Assembly (NCBI GenBank): GCA_000697665.1
Contig: KL197712.1
Location: 376,719 to 440,718, forward strand
Length of the DNA: 64,000 bases
Origin: Jaapia argillacea MUCL 33604
Lineage: Eukaryota > Basidiomycota > Agaricomycetes > Jaapiales > Jaapiaceae
Reading direction: 5' to 3'
Shown here: positions 1 to 13,486 of the stretch, piece after piece
Numbering within the stretch: position 1 is the stretch's first letter
Layout: the number at the start of each line of letters is the position of its first letter
Notes under the pieces: model-generated
The model's database searches: none
The model's input: the letters and a program-made list of their open reading frames with translations, nothing else
Told to the model about the DNA's origin: nothing
Program-made: the position numbers and the translations under genes

Positions 1-240
1 ATTTCTGCTTTAGCGGCTATCGTAGCCGACAACCGACTCGCCTGTTCGGAATTCCACACTTCAAAAATTTTGTACGTTTATTGAGATGCTCCCGGAGATT
101 ACGCTGATCGCAGCTATAGTAATTCGACCGCCCCTTCGGTATCTTGAAGAGACTGATCAGGAGTCTAGCGAAGCCAGGGTGGGAGGCGACAAACTTGTTG
201 TGGCTGGCTTTTCATTGCTACAGGCTCGGACAGCTTGACC

Positions 241-1239
241 ATGTCTCATCAGTGGATTGTCGACTTGGATGAAGACGACGCATTTCCGTCCAACTCCCCC
301 GTCTTCAACTACCCCACCGCAGATGTCATCATCCGCTCGTCCGACAACGTCCACTTCCGAGTTCACAAAATCATCCTGTCGTTGGCATCCCCCGTATTTG
401 CGGACATGTTCGATCTTGGGAAGGACTGCGATCAACAAGTCGACGGTCTCCCCATCATTCCTATGCTGGAAGATTTTGAGACCGCGAAAGTCATAGAAGC
501 GCTGTTCCGGTTATCCTATCCCATCGCTGATCCCCCACTCGACACCGTGGCTGATTGGTATCCTGTGCTAAGGGGTGCTAAGAAGTACATGATGGAGGAG
601 GCCGTCAAATCCCTACAGTCGAAGTTGACGGGTTTATCTATCAAGGAGCCCGTACGGGCCTTCGCGGTAGCAGCTTCTTTGCAGTTGGAAAAGGAGACGA
701 AGGATGCCGCGAAGCATTCTTTGCGCCTACCATTCCCCAGTGGTCGTGATGAAGTTGAGTTGGAACTCATCTCCGGACGCACCTACCAACGACTGTTGGA
801 GTTCCGTAACAGGTGTACCGTTCGCGTTCGAAACCTCACCAGGGATGATAGTTGGGTTGACAGAAGGACCTGGCCGTTCTTCCAGAGATGTCCACACTGC
901 GGCCAAGTTGTCAACGAATCAGACAACCGGCTGGTCGCGAGTTGGTGGCGCGAATATATGATGCTATCGGAGTCGGCATTGGAGCGCAGCATCTCGGAGG
1001 CTGTCGCCTTGGCTGACGATGTCCTCTGGCCACCTACATCGATGGCTGCAGTCTGTTCTCAGTGTAAGACCAGCGCGTTGACTGACCTCAAACGGTTCAG
1101 CATCAAACGTTTTCGCCGTGCTTGGGCAACTCAGGTTGATCTTGTCATATCAGAGGTGAGCCCTTTCAGGCCATGTGCTCTCGACACCACCGCTCATCAC
1201 TCGGCTTTCCAGGAGGTGGCCAACACGACTTTTTTCTAA
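241..1239 (+). CDS. BTB/POZ domain protein with C-terminal CxxC pairs (paralogue 1)
   Basis: About 313 residues after removal of one intron. The BTB fold lies at roughly residues 20-130 and carries the family signature 'ADVIIRSSDNVHFRVHK' followed by 'ILSLASPVFADMF', as in the many agaricomycete nuclear BTB proteins. The C-terminal half has two Cys pairs, CPHC near residue 220 and CSQC near residue 275, which look like a zinc-binding pair. The ATG at 241 is the first in frame. A 57-nt intron at 1156-1212 (GTGAGC...CAG) removes an in-frame stretch and leaves a short last exon encoding EVANTTFF; the unspliced frame is also open. The same final intron is seen in the BTB paralogues at 57.5 and 59.1 kb. 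BTB domains mediate dimerisation and often recruit Cul3, but no substrate can be inferred here. Confidence 0.85.
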   Translation: MSHQWIVDLDEDDAFPSNSPVFNYPTADVIIRSSDNVHFRVHKIILSLASPVFADMFDLGKDCDQQVDGLPIIPMLEDFETAKVIEALFRLSYPIADPPLDTVADWYPVLRGAKKYMMEEAVKSLQSKLTGLSIKEPVRAFAVAASLQLEKETKDAAKHSLRLPFPSGRDEVELELISGRTYQRLLEFRNRCTVRVRNLTRDDSWVDRRTWPFFQRCPHCGQVVNESDNRLVASWWREYMMLSESALERSISEAVALADDVLWPPTSMAAVCSQCKTSALTDLKRFSIKRFRRAWATQVDLVISEVSPFRPCALDTTAHHSAFQEVANTTFF

Positions 1240-1551
1240 TCACGTATTCCTATCACGTCTACCTTCGCACCAGCCAATAGCGAAGGCCTTGGCATTCCTT
1301 CCGCTAGAGATTTCACGACCTTTCCATCGCCCATACCGCCGGCTTGTCAGTTAATGTCCCTGACTTACATTACTCCCCATCGTAATTTCGAGATACAACA
1401 CCTGTTGGTAGTTTTACAATTGACATAATCGCTCATTCCTTTCGTGGTTCTACTGGACAATGGAGAATCTGCTGATTATAATACCTTTCCGTGCATGGTA
1501 ATACAAATTGTGTTAATTCAAAACATTACAACGGCCCAGCGGCTCCCTCGA
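1240..1551. other. Intergenic, convergent gene ends
   Basis: About 310 bp between the BTB gene and the 3' end of the flavoenzyme gene. The two genes converge, so this stretch should hold only 3' UTRs and polyadenylation signals. I see no coding exon. Confidence 0.5.
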
Positions 1552-4194
<2,643 letters not shown>

Positions 4195-4554
4195 TATGGT
4201 TCAAATTCAGAAATCAACGAAAGGTAACACAGGGGGCGAAGAGGAAGTTACGAACGGGGTGCCATTCTTCAGACTCGGACGCTTATATGGGCAAGCAGGG
4301 TAAAGTGATTATAGTTATCAGCGCCAACTGAAGAAATTGCCTGAGTGTTGGGTTTCCTTTCGTATCGATTTGACCCGGCCGCGACGGTAGATGTGATCAA
4401 TGCAGAGCGTAATGGATGGCATTAGGAAGGTCAGATGGCTTCTTCCCCGCACAGGCCGCATTCCTGATCGAGGATGCTTATGAGTTCAGGGTCCGCGGCT
4501 ATGCAGTCGCCAGTGGCAGCGATATTGACGGCGGTGCCGTGATGCGCTCGCCTC
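4195..4554. other. Intergenic, 5' of flavoenzyme gene
   Basis: About 360 bp holding the upstream region of the monooxygenase gene and the 3' side of a doubtful small gene. No recognised motif. Confidence 0.4.
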
Positions 4555-5061
4555 TCACGACAGGCACACATTCCCGAACTCATCTTCAAGTTCGTGTAGA
4601 CAGTTTCCAGCATCATGCCAGTGGCCAAAATTGCCGTCTTTCCCTACACACGCAGTCCCCCAGCAAGAAATTCCTTATCAGATTGGAGATTAACTTCGGA
4701 CGAACTCTTTTTCCATCCAAACCTCTTCGGGCTCGCTGAAGCCTTGCTCCGAGTGAGCGCGGGGACGCCGCGTACAAAAGAAGTAAGAGACCACTACGAC
4801 GGCAGCGCCGTAAGATCGCCATCGAAAGCTGCTCTGTAAAGGAGCGATGGTCCTGAGAATCCGAGGGAAATGAGGATGCTTATAAGGGTATGGCAAGGAC
4901 AAGAATTGGAATATTGGGCCAATGGTTGAGAAGGGTGTCCGTGAATCTGGTCTTACGGGAATGGTCGCGTCGGAACCTAAGCTGTACGAGACGGCATCCC
5001 CAGCACAAGGAACTCTCAAGTAGTTGGTCTGAACTTGAGTCACGCAGTGCATTAGACTCAT
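4555..5061 (-). CDS. Possible small single-pass protein, unknown
   Basis: Not recognised. On the minus strand an open frame crossing about 4890-4691 contains a hydrophobic stretch (YGAAVVVVSYFF) followed by a charged segment ending WMEKEFVR. A good intron (GTTAAT...GTGTAG, about 48 nt) then joins to an exon encoding RKDGNFGHWHDAGNCLHELE and a stop at 4557-4555. The join keeps frame and gives a plausible short membrane-anchored protein with a Cys/His-containing tail. The N-terminus is uncertain: Met codons at 5061 and 5052 are in frame, but a further 5' exon is possible. It lies directly downstream of the POLD4 gene on the same strand. It could instead be an untranslated region. Confidence 0.3.
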
Positions 5062-5201
5062 CAATAGCAAAAGTACATCAGCCTTGCAGCAGGAAAATAA
5101 GAACCGGCGTCTTAAATATATTGTACATCGAACATCGAGCGAAGCAACAGAGAACACGAGCGGGCCCGAGTCCGAGTCTCGAACAAAATAGGGAAGAAGT
5201 A

Positions 5202-6102
5202 TCACACTTCGCCATAAAAAACGGACTGTTTGAACTCGTCCTCTTCGAAGCCCTGTTTGGTGGTCAAGATTTCGCGAACCTTCATTGCAGGAGTCAGGAA
5301 CATCCAACAGAACTCAAGATGAATGGGCTCACTTCGGGCGGTGGGTTGAGGCCAAGTGCGGCTGCCCGTTCCCAACGGTCGAGACGAGTAACGCCGATGC
5401 ATGGACCATATTCGTCTGACCTACGTCGAAGGGGAGAGATTTAGCGACGGAAGTGAATAAGTCTGGAAAACTTACAGGTCGAAAACGCGGAGAATATGAT
5501 GAACTTTGCTTTGTCCCTTGGCATGAACTAGGTGGCGTATCAGCAACGAATGGTCGGTGTATGCTCGAACGAAAGGGGGACTGTCGATCGCTCGACAGGC
5601 AACCGACCTACAATGGGATCAATGGAACACACTCACTAGGTTTCAGATTCCCCATCTTCCGCCTCACGTCACCATAGTGTTTGTTCCACTTCCCTGCCTT
5701 GTCCTCCACGTCCAAGGCTTCCCGATTCACAACCTGGGGAGTTTCCAAATCCTCTACCGGGGCAAACGAAGTAGACTTTGCTAAATTCGACCTTATCCGT
5801 TTAGCTGGAGAGGGCCGAGGGACGACGACAATGCGCTCTGGCTCATCGCCCTCGCTCTCGCTCTCACTGCTGCTACTGGCGGTAGCAGCATCCTCTATGC
5901 TCTCTTCTCTCTCTTCTAATTTCTTCTTGAGAGGAGGAGACGGTACTCGTGATGGAGTGCGGCTCAATTTGCCCTTATCGTCCGTGCCAGAGGCTGTCCG
6001 CTTGGAGAGGAAAGGAAGTGTTCCTTGTTTCAGAGACGACGCTGAGTCGCTCGATTTTAACCGCCTGACGGACGAGGTTGAAGACTTTGATTTCGGAGGC
6101 AT
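5202..6102 (-). CDS. DNA polymerase delta subunit 4 (POLD4/Cdm1)
   Basis: Four exons can be joined by eye: 6102-5637, 5527-5476, 5420-5333 and 5279-5202. They give a protein of about 230 residues. The C-terminal third matches the POLD4 family: KVHHILRVFDLSDEYGPC, GVTRLDRWERA and LGLNPPPEVREIL, compared with the family pattern 'LRxFDLxxxYGPCxGxTRLxRW...PPPEV'. The N-terminus is basic and Ser-rich and contains KQGTLPFLSKR, a PCNA-interaction (PIP)-like motif. The middle is low-complexity and acidic. POLD4 is the small, non-essential subunit that stabilises the Pol delta holoenzyme during lagging-strand synthesis and repair in the nucleus. ATG at 6102 was chosen because the sequence from there (MPPKSK...) is the family-like start; the frame is open upstream without support. 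Confidence 0.9.
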
Positions 6103-6402
6103 ATTTGTGACGAGGGGAAAGATACGGGGCTGAAGCTCTGGAGAGGATTGACAGTGGTTGGAATTTGGGATGCGGATAGCGGTTGTTGGTCCATATTGGT
6201 CCATGGTCTCCCCGTCAGTCCACCGAAGACAAATAGGACCGACCGAGTTGCGAATTACTTACAGTATCTGCTTGAAAGTTCGCTCTCGTGTACTTGCTCG
6301 AAGGGCATAGGAGCCACCTAGCATGATGGGAATCAATATCATTGCGAATCGACTCGGGTTTTACAGTAGTGGTACAGTGACTCCTGATGTAAAATTCGCA
6401 AA

Positions 6403-8181
6403 TCATTCCCTCATTCGGTTCCTAACGGTAGCGACTACCATACTCCCCACCCCCGTCATAGCCGCACAGCTGCCTACGAATATGGCCACCTGTCCAAACC
6501 CGAATCTGCCGTATGAACCATCTCCCATTACAGCCTTTTTACCAGCGGCATGCAATATCCCCGACAGTATGGGACCTACGACAGCGGCCATGCCTTTCGT
6601 AGCAGCGAAACACCCAAACACGAACGGACCTAGTTCAGGTTTGTTCCGAGAACAATCCGTTGCTGCGACTGGCCATACCGATGAGAAGCCACCACTCTGA
6701 GTCCACGGGAAGAAGAGTCATCAGATTCGTTCGGGAAAGTTGGATTTCAGTCGACTCACCAAACTTCCAAATATAATGGCGAACACGAAGACCTGAGACA
6801 AAGTTTTGGAGAATCCCCAGAGCAGAAACGCGGCGATAGAACTCCCAGTCGCGCTCACGAACATAATCCGTGGGTACGGAAAGCGGTCGCTCAAATGGCC
6901 GATGATGATCTGGCCCAATATTGACGACGAATTGAACAAGGATAAGACCACTGTGGCAGAGAGCGGCGACGAGATCGACGTTGTGAAGACTGCTATATAA
7001 AGGGCGACCGGGAAATACGAGAGACCTTGGAGAGCAGTCGAGGTGATCTAGAGTATCTTTGGTTCCAGCTTGTCAAGCAAGACGAGTGGACCATGAACTC
7101 ACGAAAGACCAGAAGAGAGGAGACCTGAAGAAAGTCAATTCAGATGGAATCAGTGGAGGTCTCGCTTGCTGCCTATTAAATTTGGGCGAAGGTATGCGAG
7201 GTTGTACACCAAGCATAGCCAGACTGGAGATAACTGCCATCGCGGCAGCCCAAATGCGCAACGTCCAATGGAATCCGACGTCTCGTAGCAGTGCATTCAT
7301 CAGAAGGGGAAACACAAATCCTGATATACAGACACCACATGTGAACCGAATTTTTTAGGGAATGAGAAACGAGACTAACCACCAATACCCGATCCTCCAA
7401 AGACAAGCCCTGTTGCAAGACCACGCTTCTCTGAAAACCATTCAGGGAGCCAAATGATAACTGGAACGTAGAGGAGGATTCCACCAACGCCGAACATTAC
7501 TCCTTGCAATACGATGAGTTGCCAGACCTAGAGAATTTCATGATCTACTTCTGAGGAAACTGAAAGGGGGTATCACCGGAGCGGACAGGCGTACCTGGGT
7601 AGCGAAACTGGAAAGGCACAGACTTGAGGCGCATAAAATTAGACCCAGCCACATGGTTGGTCGTATCCACTCAGGATATCGCCTATAGCACAACATTACA
7701 AGGAGAGCCTGACGAAGGAGTCAGCACCAGTGAGTGACAAAAGAAATTTGACTTGGTACTCACCCCACCATACTGAAGTCCCATAGATGTCGTCCCGATT
7801 GCAGATATCGTAACTGTCGACGCAGAGTTGAACGGAGGATGCGTCATATAATATTCTGCGAAACGGTCAAAATACACTGCTGGTGAATGTAATCGGAGGC
7901 ATTACCTTGAAAGATCCCATAGCTTCATCAACGATAAACATGAAATTCTGGGCAGACAGAGTGCGCATTGCTCACGAGATTCCAAAACCCCAAACCATGG
8001 TCTCAAGGATAAAAGAACAGAAACAGAACACCCATGCTTTTCTTCCCTTGTCTACCGGTGGAAGTTCGCGTGCAGTGTCGGGCCCATCGCTACCAACCTC
8101 TCCAGGGTTCTGCAGACTCGATATTCTGTCATGACTATCCGAGTCTCTCAGTGAGTGTAGGGGAATGGGTTCTTCCAACAT
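6403..8181 (-). CDS. MFS transporter, monocarboxylate (MCT/Mch)-like, copy 1
   Basis: Starts at 8181 with MLEEPIPLHSL and a cytosolic N-terminus ending ELPPVDKGRKAW. The first membrane segment follows (VFCFCSFILETMVWGFG). Later exons carry the MFS motif GHLSDRFPYP with following helix (near 6900), GILHAAGKK and the terminal helix FVGSCAAMTGVGSMVVA before the stop at 6403. Several introns of about 50-90 nt interrupt it. It is clearly paralogous to the three copies at 40.8-48.3 kb, sharing N-terminus, motif and C-terminus. Fungal Mch/Esbp6-type proteins have 12 membrane helices and resemble animal SLC16; their cargo is rarely monocarboxylate in fungi, so substrate is unknown. The next gene downstream on the same strand is POLD4. 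Confidence 0.88.
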
Positions 8182-9041
8182 TGGTGGGGAGATAGAAAGC
8201 AGATGTTTTTTCTGAGCATGTCAACGCTGCATCTGCCATGAGGGGAAGTTCGAGTCACCATGGCCGGGAACCGAGGTGAAATGTTTCAAATGGAGATAAT
8301 CGCCTGCCGCTGAATAATATAGCTGCATCGGATGAGTGAGATAGAGGTCAGGCGGGTGATCTTCACCCATAACAGTTAGAAATCTGATGTTTCCATTTTA
8401 GGATGTAGGCTGTCCCCAAGTGCAAAATCCCACGCGTATCCCAAGTTGCTTCTTTCACTTTCTGTGATGACCAGCACTACGTCGTCTCTGTCTGTTCACA
8501 TGCATAGGCACTGGATGACCATCTGAGTCTCAATGTCACCAGTCATGTATAAAAGGATACCATATTCCCAAGTTTCAACCATCCGCTCTTTTCCTCCATC
8601 CCACCCATGGTCGACATCTCCCATCGACCCCCGCCCTCTCGCGACGTTCAGATCACTAGTCTTTTGCTTGACGATGTGGGTCACTGACAGCCGTCGGTGA
8701 TGACCCTCAATCCCTAGAGTCCAGTGATGGACAACGACCACCCGTGAGGCTGAGAAGCTAGATGGTGAGTTGTGATCACTCTGAGAGTCTTTTGTTTGGC
8801 TGACAAGCTAGTACTAGAAATCGGCTGGCCGATTTTCACTTTCTCTCCCTCTGCTCGGTTGTTTCTCCACCTCCATCGATATACTGAGCCCGTCAAGTCC
8901 ATACGGTGGGTGGCCTTCTGATTGCATTCCTTCAATTGGCTGACGACATCTTCAGACAGTGACTTCGAATGCATCTCATTCTCGTCCACAAATCATCACC
9001 TCATCCACCCTCACATGAGTGCTTTTGCCGAGTTTTTGTCA

Positions 9042-9078
9042 GGTGTCGTTGAGCCCAGCGCCTCGCTGGCCACCTGTT
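9042..9078. repeat. CAGGTG...CACCTG repeat core, copy 1
   Basis: The sequence runs from CAGGTGTCGTTGAGCCCAGC to CGCTGGCCACCTG. The ends CAGGTG and CACCTG are reverse complements, and CCAGCG pairs with CGCTGG inside, giving an imperfect hairpin. Related cores are at about 9392-9440 and 9647-9684. Confidence 0.6.
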
Positions 9079-9391
9079 CTCAAACTCCGGCCATTCACCT
9101 CATCAGCCTGCACCACCCTTCATCCACTCCGCCAACTTGGGGAACTGTCATCAGGTGTTGTCGTGAACATCTACCGCCCTTCCTCAAGTGAAACGGAACT
9201 CGTACCCTCTCCTTGCCTTCTCAGCTGCCGGCTTTCTGCGGTCTTTCGGTCGCTCTTATCGCCTCAATTTGCATGCGGTGCGTCCATGCATTAGCTGTAT
9301 TTTCGTCTTTTGGCTGATAATTGCCCGAATGACTAGATTCTCGCTCATCGTCCACATCCCACCCACCTCCATCTGACTGCATTCGTCGTCG

Positions 9392-9440
9392 TTCGATCAG
9401 GTGTCGTAGAGTCCAGCGAGTCGGCGCTGGCCACCTGATC
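9392..9440. repeat. CAGGTG...CACCTG repeat core, copy 2
   Basis: A diverged copy: CAGGTGTCGTAGAGTCCAGC, then a short insertion, then GCGCTGGCCACCTGAT. It is about 354 bp from copy 1, and its flanks also align with those of copy 1. Confidence 0.6.
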
Positions 9441-9646
9441 CAGACCTCCCGTCCTTGGCTTATCAGCCCGCCCTCCCTCCTTTCACTCTGTCAACTTGTA
9501 GCAAGATTGTCTGGTGTTGTCGTGAGCACTAGTCCATCTCTCCCAAGTCAGGCAGACACCCGACTCCTCCCCCGGTCTCCTATGTCATTTCCCATCACCC
9601 ATCGCCCGCCACCCCACATTTCAGCCTTCAAAAACCGTTGCATCAG

Positions 9647-9684
9647 GTGTCGTTGAGCCCAGCTCCAAGTCGCTGGCCACCTGA
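9647..9684. repeat. CAGGTG...CACCTG repeat core, copy 3
   Basis: CAGGTGTCGTTGAGCCCAGC followed by TCGCTGGCCACCTGAT. The core is almost identical to copy 1, but the later GTGTTGTCGTGA part of the unit is not seen after it, so this copy is truncated. Confidence 0.6.
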
Positions 9685-10000
9685 TTACGACCTCCCCTCT
9701 ACTGAACCTCCTTCTGTGCATCCTTGGATGTCTGGAATGTTTGATTCTCTACATGCTCAAGTCTCTTGTCTCAATCTCCACATCCCATCTACACAACTAG
9801 ATATATCCCCACCTTCTATCTTCACATCTACCCCCACAATATGTCTTCACCTCGAACCCCACATTCTACTCCCTCCTTTGCACACAATACTCCGACATCC
9901 CCCCTTCATTTGTATGATAGTTTTAGTCTCAACCGCAAATGTTGGGACAAAATATAGGCTTAGATCTGTACATTAGACAGCAGACTGGACAAATAGATAG

Positions 10001-10023
10001 ACAGATGTATCAGATACATCTGT
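10001..10023. repeat. Perfect inverted repeat, 10-bp arms
   Basis: ACAGATGTAT, a 3-nt CAG spacer, then ATACATCTGT. It sits in a short stretch rich in GATAGA/TAGATA motifs (about 9990-10050), just before the 3' end of the Ran-binding-domain gene. It may be a cruciform or a palindromic protein-binding site. Confidence 0.6.
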
Positions 10024-10542
10024 AGTAGATAAATAGTAGATAGATGCATACGAACTCAACATACTCAGCTGAGGTGTGACTGGTTAGATCTGAGTTAGCG
10101 TACCCACTTCACATTCTGTGTCGCCGTCGAACTCCTTGACATCAACGGGGAATGGATGTGTTTCGACGTACTTTGTGGGACCATCTGCACCCCCAAAGCT
10201 TCTTGAAACACTTGAACATATCTCATAACATCATAACATACATTCATGATAAATCGTGCAGCTATAGGGTATCCAGTTACAATCTACCAATAATATACCC
10301 TCCTGATGCCGACCAGCGACATCAACTCATCGTCATCACTTGCTTCATGCACAAGGAAGCACCGTCGCGCCCTCCATGATGATAGACGGAGGACGTTACA
10401 TAACCCCGCTTTTGGGAATCGCCAACCCTACTATTCACTACAGGAGTGTTGCGTCAACGAAGGCATCTTGGCGAACACCCATCCGGGTAAGCTGAGGCGT
10501 GATACTGACTAGACAATCCCTTCTTCCGTAACGGTAGCTTGA

Positions 10543-12825
10543 TCATGATATCGGGGAATGAGAAGAGAACGAGCTGGAAACGACGCTCTGTGCGAACTCT
10601 TGGAAATCTTTCTTGGGCGCTTTGCCGGGCTATCAAAACAAAATCTAAATCAGCTTTCCACTCTCCTCCTTGATAGCGTAGTTAATTTGATCCCACCTTC
10701 AAAGCATAAACGACCAACTGACTCTCCCATTTCTCTGGCGGTACGTCTTGTACCTCGATTGGTTCTTTGAGGATGACGCGGAGGATATTTTCGGAGGTGT
10801 CGTATGTACACCGAACGGTTGGTCGGAGACGGACCGACATTGATAGTTTCTGGATTGGTTCGCGGCGGAATACTGGGGAAGAGAGGAGCGAGGGGAGATT
10901 GAGGCCGGGTGGGATGGCGGAAAAGCAAGAAAGAGACTCACCGACCCTCTTACCGCCCTCTCCCTCCAACAACTTCACATTTCCCAAAATCCCATCTGTG
11001 AATTCTTTCGTTCCACGTTTGATGAAGAGACGACAGAGTTTGAGAGTTGATAGCGTCGTTTCGGATTCTTCTCCTGTTAGGTCTTTTTTTGGGGAGGGGA
11101 GTGGTCATTTGGGTGTGGGAGAGGGAAGCGAGAGGTAACGTACGTTTATGATTACTCTTCTCGACGTTCTGTGCTCCCAACACATCTTCGCTCGATGTTG
11201 ACGGCGACAAAGTATCACCCGTCAACCTATCCGACGAAGCCCAAATAGATTTTTCAGGGGTAGGTTGGGAGGTAGATGTGGGAGGAGTGGAGGGCGAGAG
11301 GAAAGGTGAGTGAGAAGTTTGAGCGTATTGTGCGAAGGGTGATGAACGGGTGAACCCTGTCTTGCCCAATCCCAACTACCAAAAAAAGGCGTCAGTTAGT
11401 TTCGTGCCGAGTGTTAAAGAAGGGGGGAGCTCACATTAGTAGCCGAAAAGGGTGTCCTTGCAAAAGGCGAAGGGGAGGGGGAGGAGCCGAAACCGCTTGT
11501 TGGACGCTAAAATTGACAACGTTAGTGCCATTTGATCGTGATGGAAGGAGGGTGCCTACGTACAGGTGTCGAAGGTAATTGGATCGGAGTTTGTGAAGGC
11601 GTTGGGAGTTGGGTGGGAGGAGTTGGTGGTGTTGAAAGAGGTTGGGTCATTTGGATTGTGGGTTCGAGGATGGTGGGGGAGAGTAGTAGGGTTGGCGGTG
11701 GTCCAAGAGAGGTTGCTGGTTGGGATATGGTGATGGGCTCGGCTAAGGTTGGAGCAGGGGGGACCTGATTCATATAAAAGCGGCGATGAGGAGGAGTAAA
11801 ATCATTTAGAGGTGGTAAGGGGTTTGGACATACCCCAGATTGAGTTTCTGGTTCTTGGTTGGAAGGAACGATGACTATTTCTCCTTCTTCTTCGTCCACC
11901 TTCTCATCTCGCTGTTGGGGCAAGTCCACTCCCACGATCATATCCTCCGTAACTCCCACTGTTTCTTCAGTTCGGGCAATCGCCTCCTCGACGGTGTCGA
12001 GAGGATGTGTATTCGGGTTCGAGTCTGATGTGGAGGAAGGTGCTGGGGAGGGCGAGTCTGCTGGAGGCTAGAGGGGCGGGGTGGGGGTGAGCTCGCGCTA
12101 CGGGTAATTTTGAAGGGAGGAACGGACCTCAGGTGAAGGAGTCCGAAGAGCTAAACGTTTGCGAGGTGGAGTCGAGCACATTGATGAAGTCTGTCAATAA
12201 AAACATCAATCTCTACGCCATCGGGGGGCAAGGGCGGGGGAGGAAGGCTACGCACCCTCGAAACCATGACCTTATTTAAAATCAGAGCGTTAACATAAAC
12301 CCCAAGAGGTGATTGGTTGGAGGAGGGGAGGGAGGGGGTTAGCGTACATAGTCGGGTTCGTCTTCTTGTGTTGAGAGGGATTTACGTTTGAGGGATCTAG
12401 GTTCGGTTGCGTCATTTGGTGCGTCGGAGGTTTGATCGAATGGTGGTTCGTTTGGTGTATAGAATGCGGGGTCGTTTGGGGATAGTGGTTGCATTGGAAT
12501 TTGAGCAGGAGGAGACGCGCTACGTTCTCGTTCTCTCGATTGGTGATTCCTAATCGACTCTCTCTTCCTTTCCTTCTCGCTTCTGGGGATATGGTATGAT
12601 AACCTAACGCCCTCACATGTAAACATGACACAGCAAGCAGGGGACGCAGTTGGCTTACGTATCCGGTGAAGAGTATCTCCTCCTACTTGAGCTCGATCGG
12701 GTGTTGAAGCTGAGAGAGGGGATGGTGGGTAGAGGGGGGAGGTTCCGAGTAGCTGTATAGCCCAAGGCTGCTGCTACGGTGGCTACTCCGCAGCACATGA
12801 GGTGAAAATCTGTTATTGGGATCAT
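10543..12825 (-). CDS. Ran-binding domain (RanBD1-like) protein with FG-like repeats
   Basis: Many short exons. The N-terminus at 12825 has a hydrophobic segment (FHLMCCGVATVAAALGYTA), followed by a Ser/Arg/Pro-rich disordered region including TPPRKRLALRTPSPE, a long Pro-rich acidic exon, and Phe-rich short repeats (SGFGSS, SPFART, PFSATN, SSPFAQ). The C-terminal domain contains LCRLFIKRGTKEF, LGNVKLLEGEGGKR, VFRREPIQKLSMSVRLRPT and KWESQLVVYALK, and matches the RanBD1 layout of Yrb2/Nup50-type proteins (GNVKLL, RR.P..KLSMSV, W....VVYAL). The last exon (PGKAPKKDF...) ends in a TGA at 10545-10543. Such proteins bind Ran-GTP in nucleocytoplasmic transport. A membrane segment ahead of a RanBD would be unusual, so the first exon should be confirmed. 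The family call is by pattern, not alignment. Confidence 0.55.
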
Positions 12826-13486
12826 CCCGATTCGACGGTGTATCGAACAAAGACGAAGGGGGGTTGATAGAGAGAGGTGGAAGACGGTTGATAGGGAGAG
12901 GCGAAAGAAGGATCGAGTTACGATAAACCCTGAGCCCTTTTATACGTTCGGAGTTTAGAGAGCGAGGAGTCTAAAGGGATGGTTCTAGGTGGACATGCTG
13001 TTATGTAGCCGAAGCCTCGCGGTGGGCACGATGCGTGGATTTGTGAGGGATTCTGGGGGGGAAGCGAAGAGAGATAGAATCATACATGAGGAAGGGGTTG
13101 GCACGAGGTTTGGGATGGATAGATTTGGGAGGGTTGGTGCACGAGGGGTTCGAACGCGTACGAGATATGTGCTGTGATGGAGAGGAGGGATTGATGGAAC
13201 ACGTGGGGGTCTTATCCTCGGGCTATCCTTGGACTTGAACGAGGCCAGTTCAAGTACCTACAGTTACAAGCACTTTTCTCGAGGCATTAGATATGTTTTC
13301 GCAGCGTATATTGCGAGGTCGAAGTTACCAACCCAAGAATTGCAGGCCAAGTCCCGCGGATGGACGTCGGAGGATGGACGATTGATCCGTGACTCCGAAG
13401 CCACCAACGGACACGTCACTCCAAGTAACAATCATCTCCAGTCCCTCATCCTTCTCCTCATCCTCCCTCCTACTCCTACCAACACA
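12826..13486. other. Divergent promoter region
   Basis: About 660 bp between the divergent Ran-binding-domain and PDI genes. The last 60 bp before the PDI start are C/T-rich, as is typical of fungal core promoters. No coding signal. Confidence 0.45.

Larger units (their letters stand above)
8182..10542. other. Gene-free region with diverged direct repeats
   Basis: About 2.4 kb without a convincing exon. A repeat of roughly 360 bp is present in diverged copies: one about 8937-9190 and a second about 9310-9560. Both begin near TTGGCTGA, contain a core CAGGTGTCGT...GCTGGCCACCTG, and then GTGTTGTCGTGA. A third copy of the core alone is at about 9647-9684. The core has CAGGTG at one end and CACCTG at the other, so it can fold on itself. 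Short ORFs in the region are Ser/Pro/His-rich translations of C-rich DNA and do not look coding. It includes the upstream region of MFS copy 1. Confidence 0.6.

Noticed and set aside
4890-5444. 184-codon plus-strand ORF
   Set aside because: Antisense to the POLD4 exons, whose family match is strong.
9042-9684. Terminal inverted repeats of a DNA transposon
   Set aside because: CAGGTG/CACCTG are the ends of a ~38-bp core, not of a long element. No transposase-like ORF and no clear target-site duplication were found.
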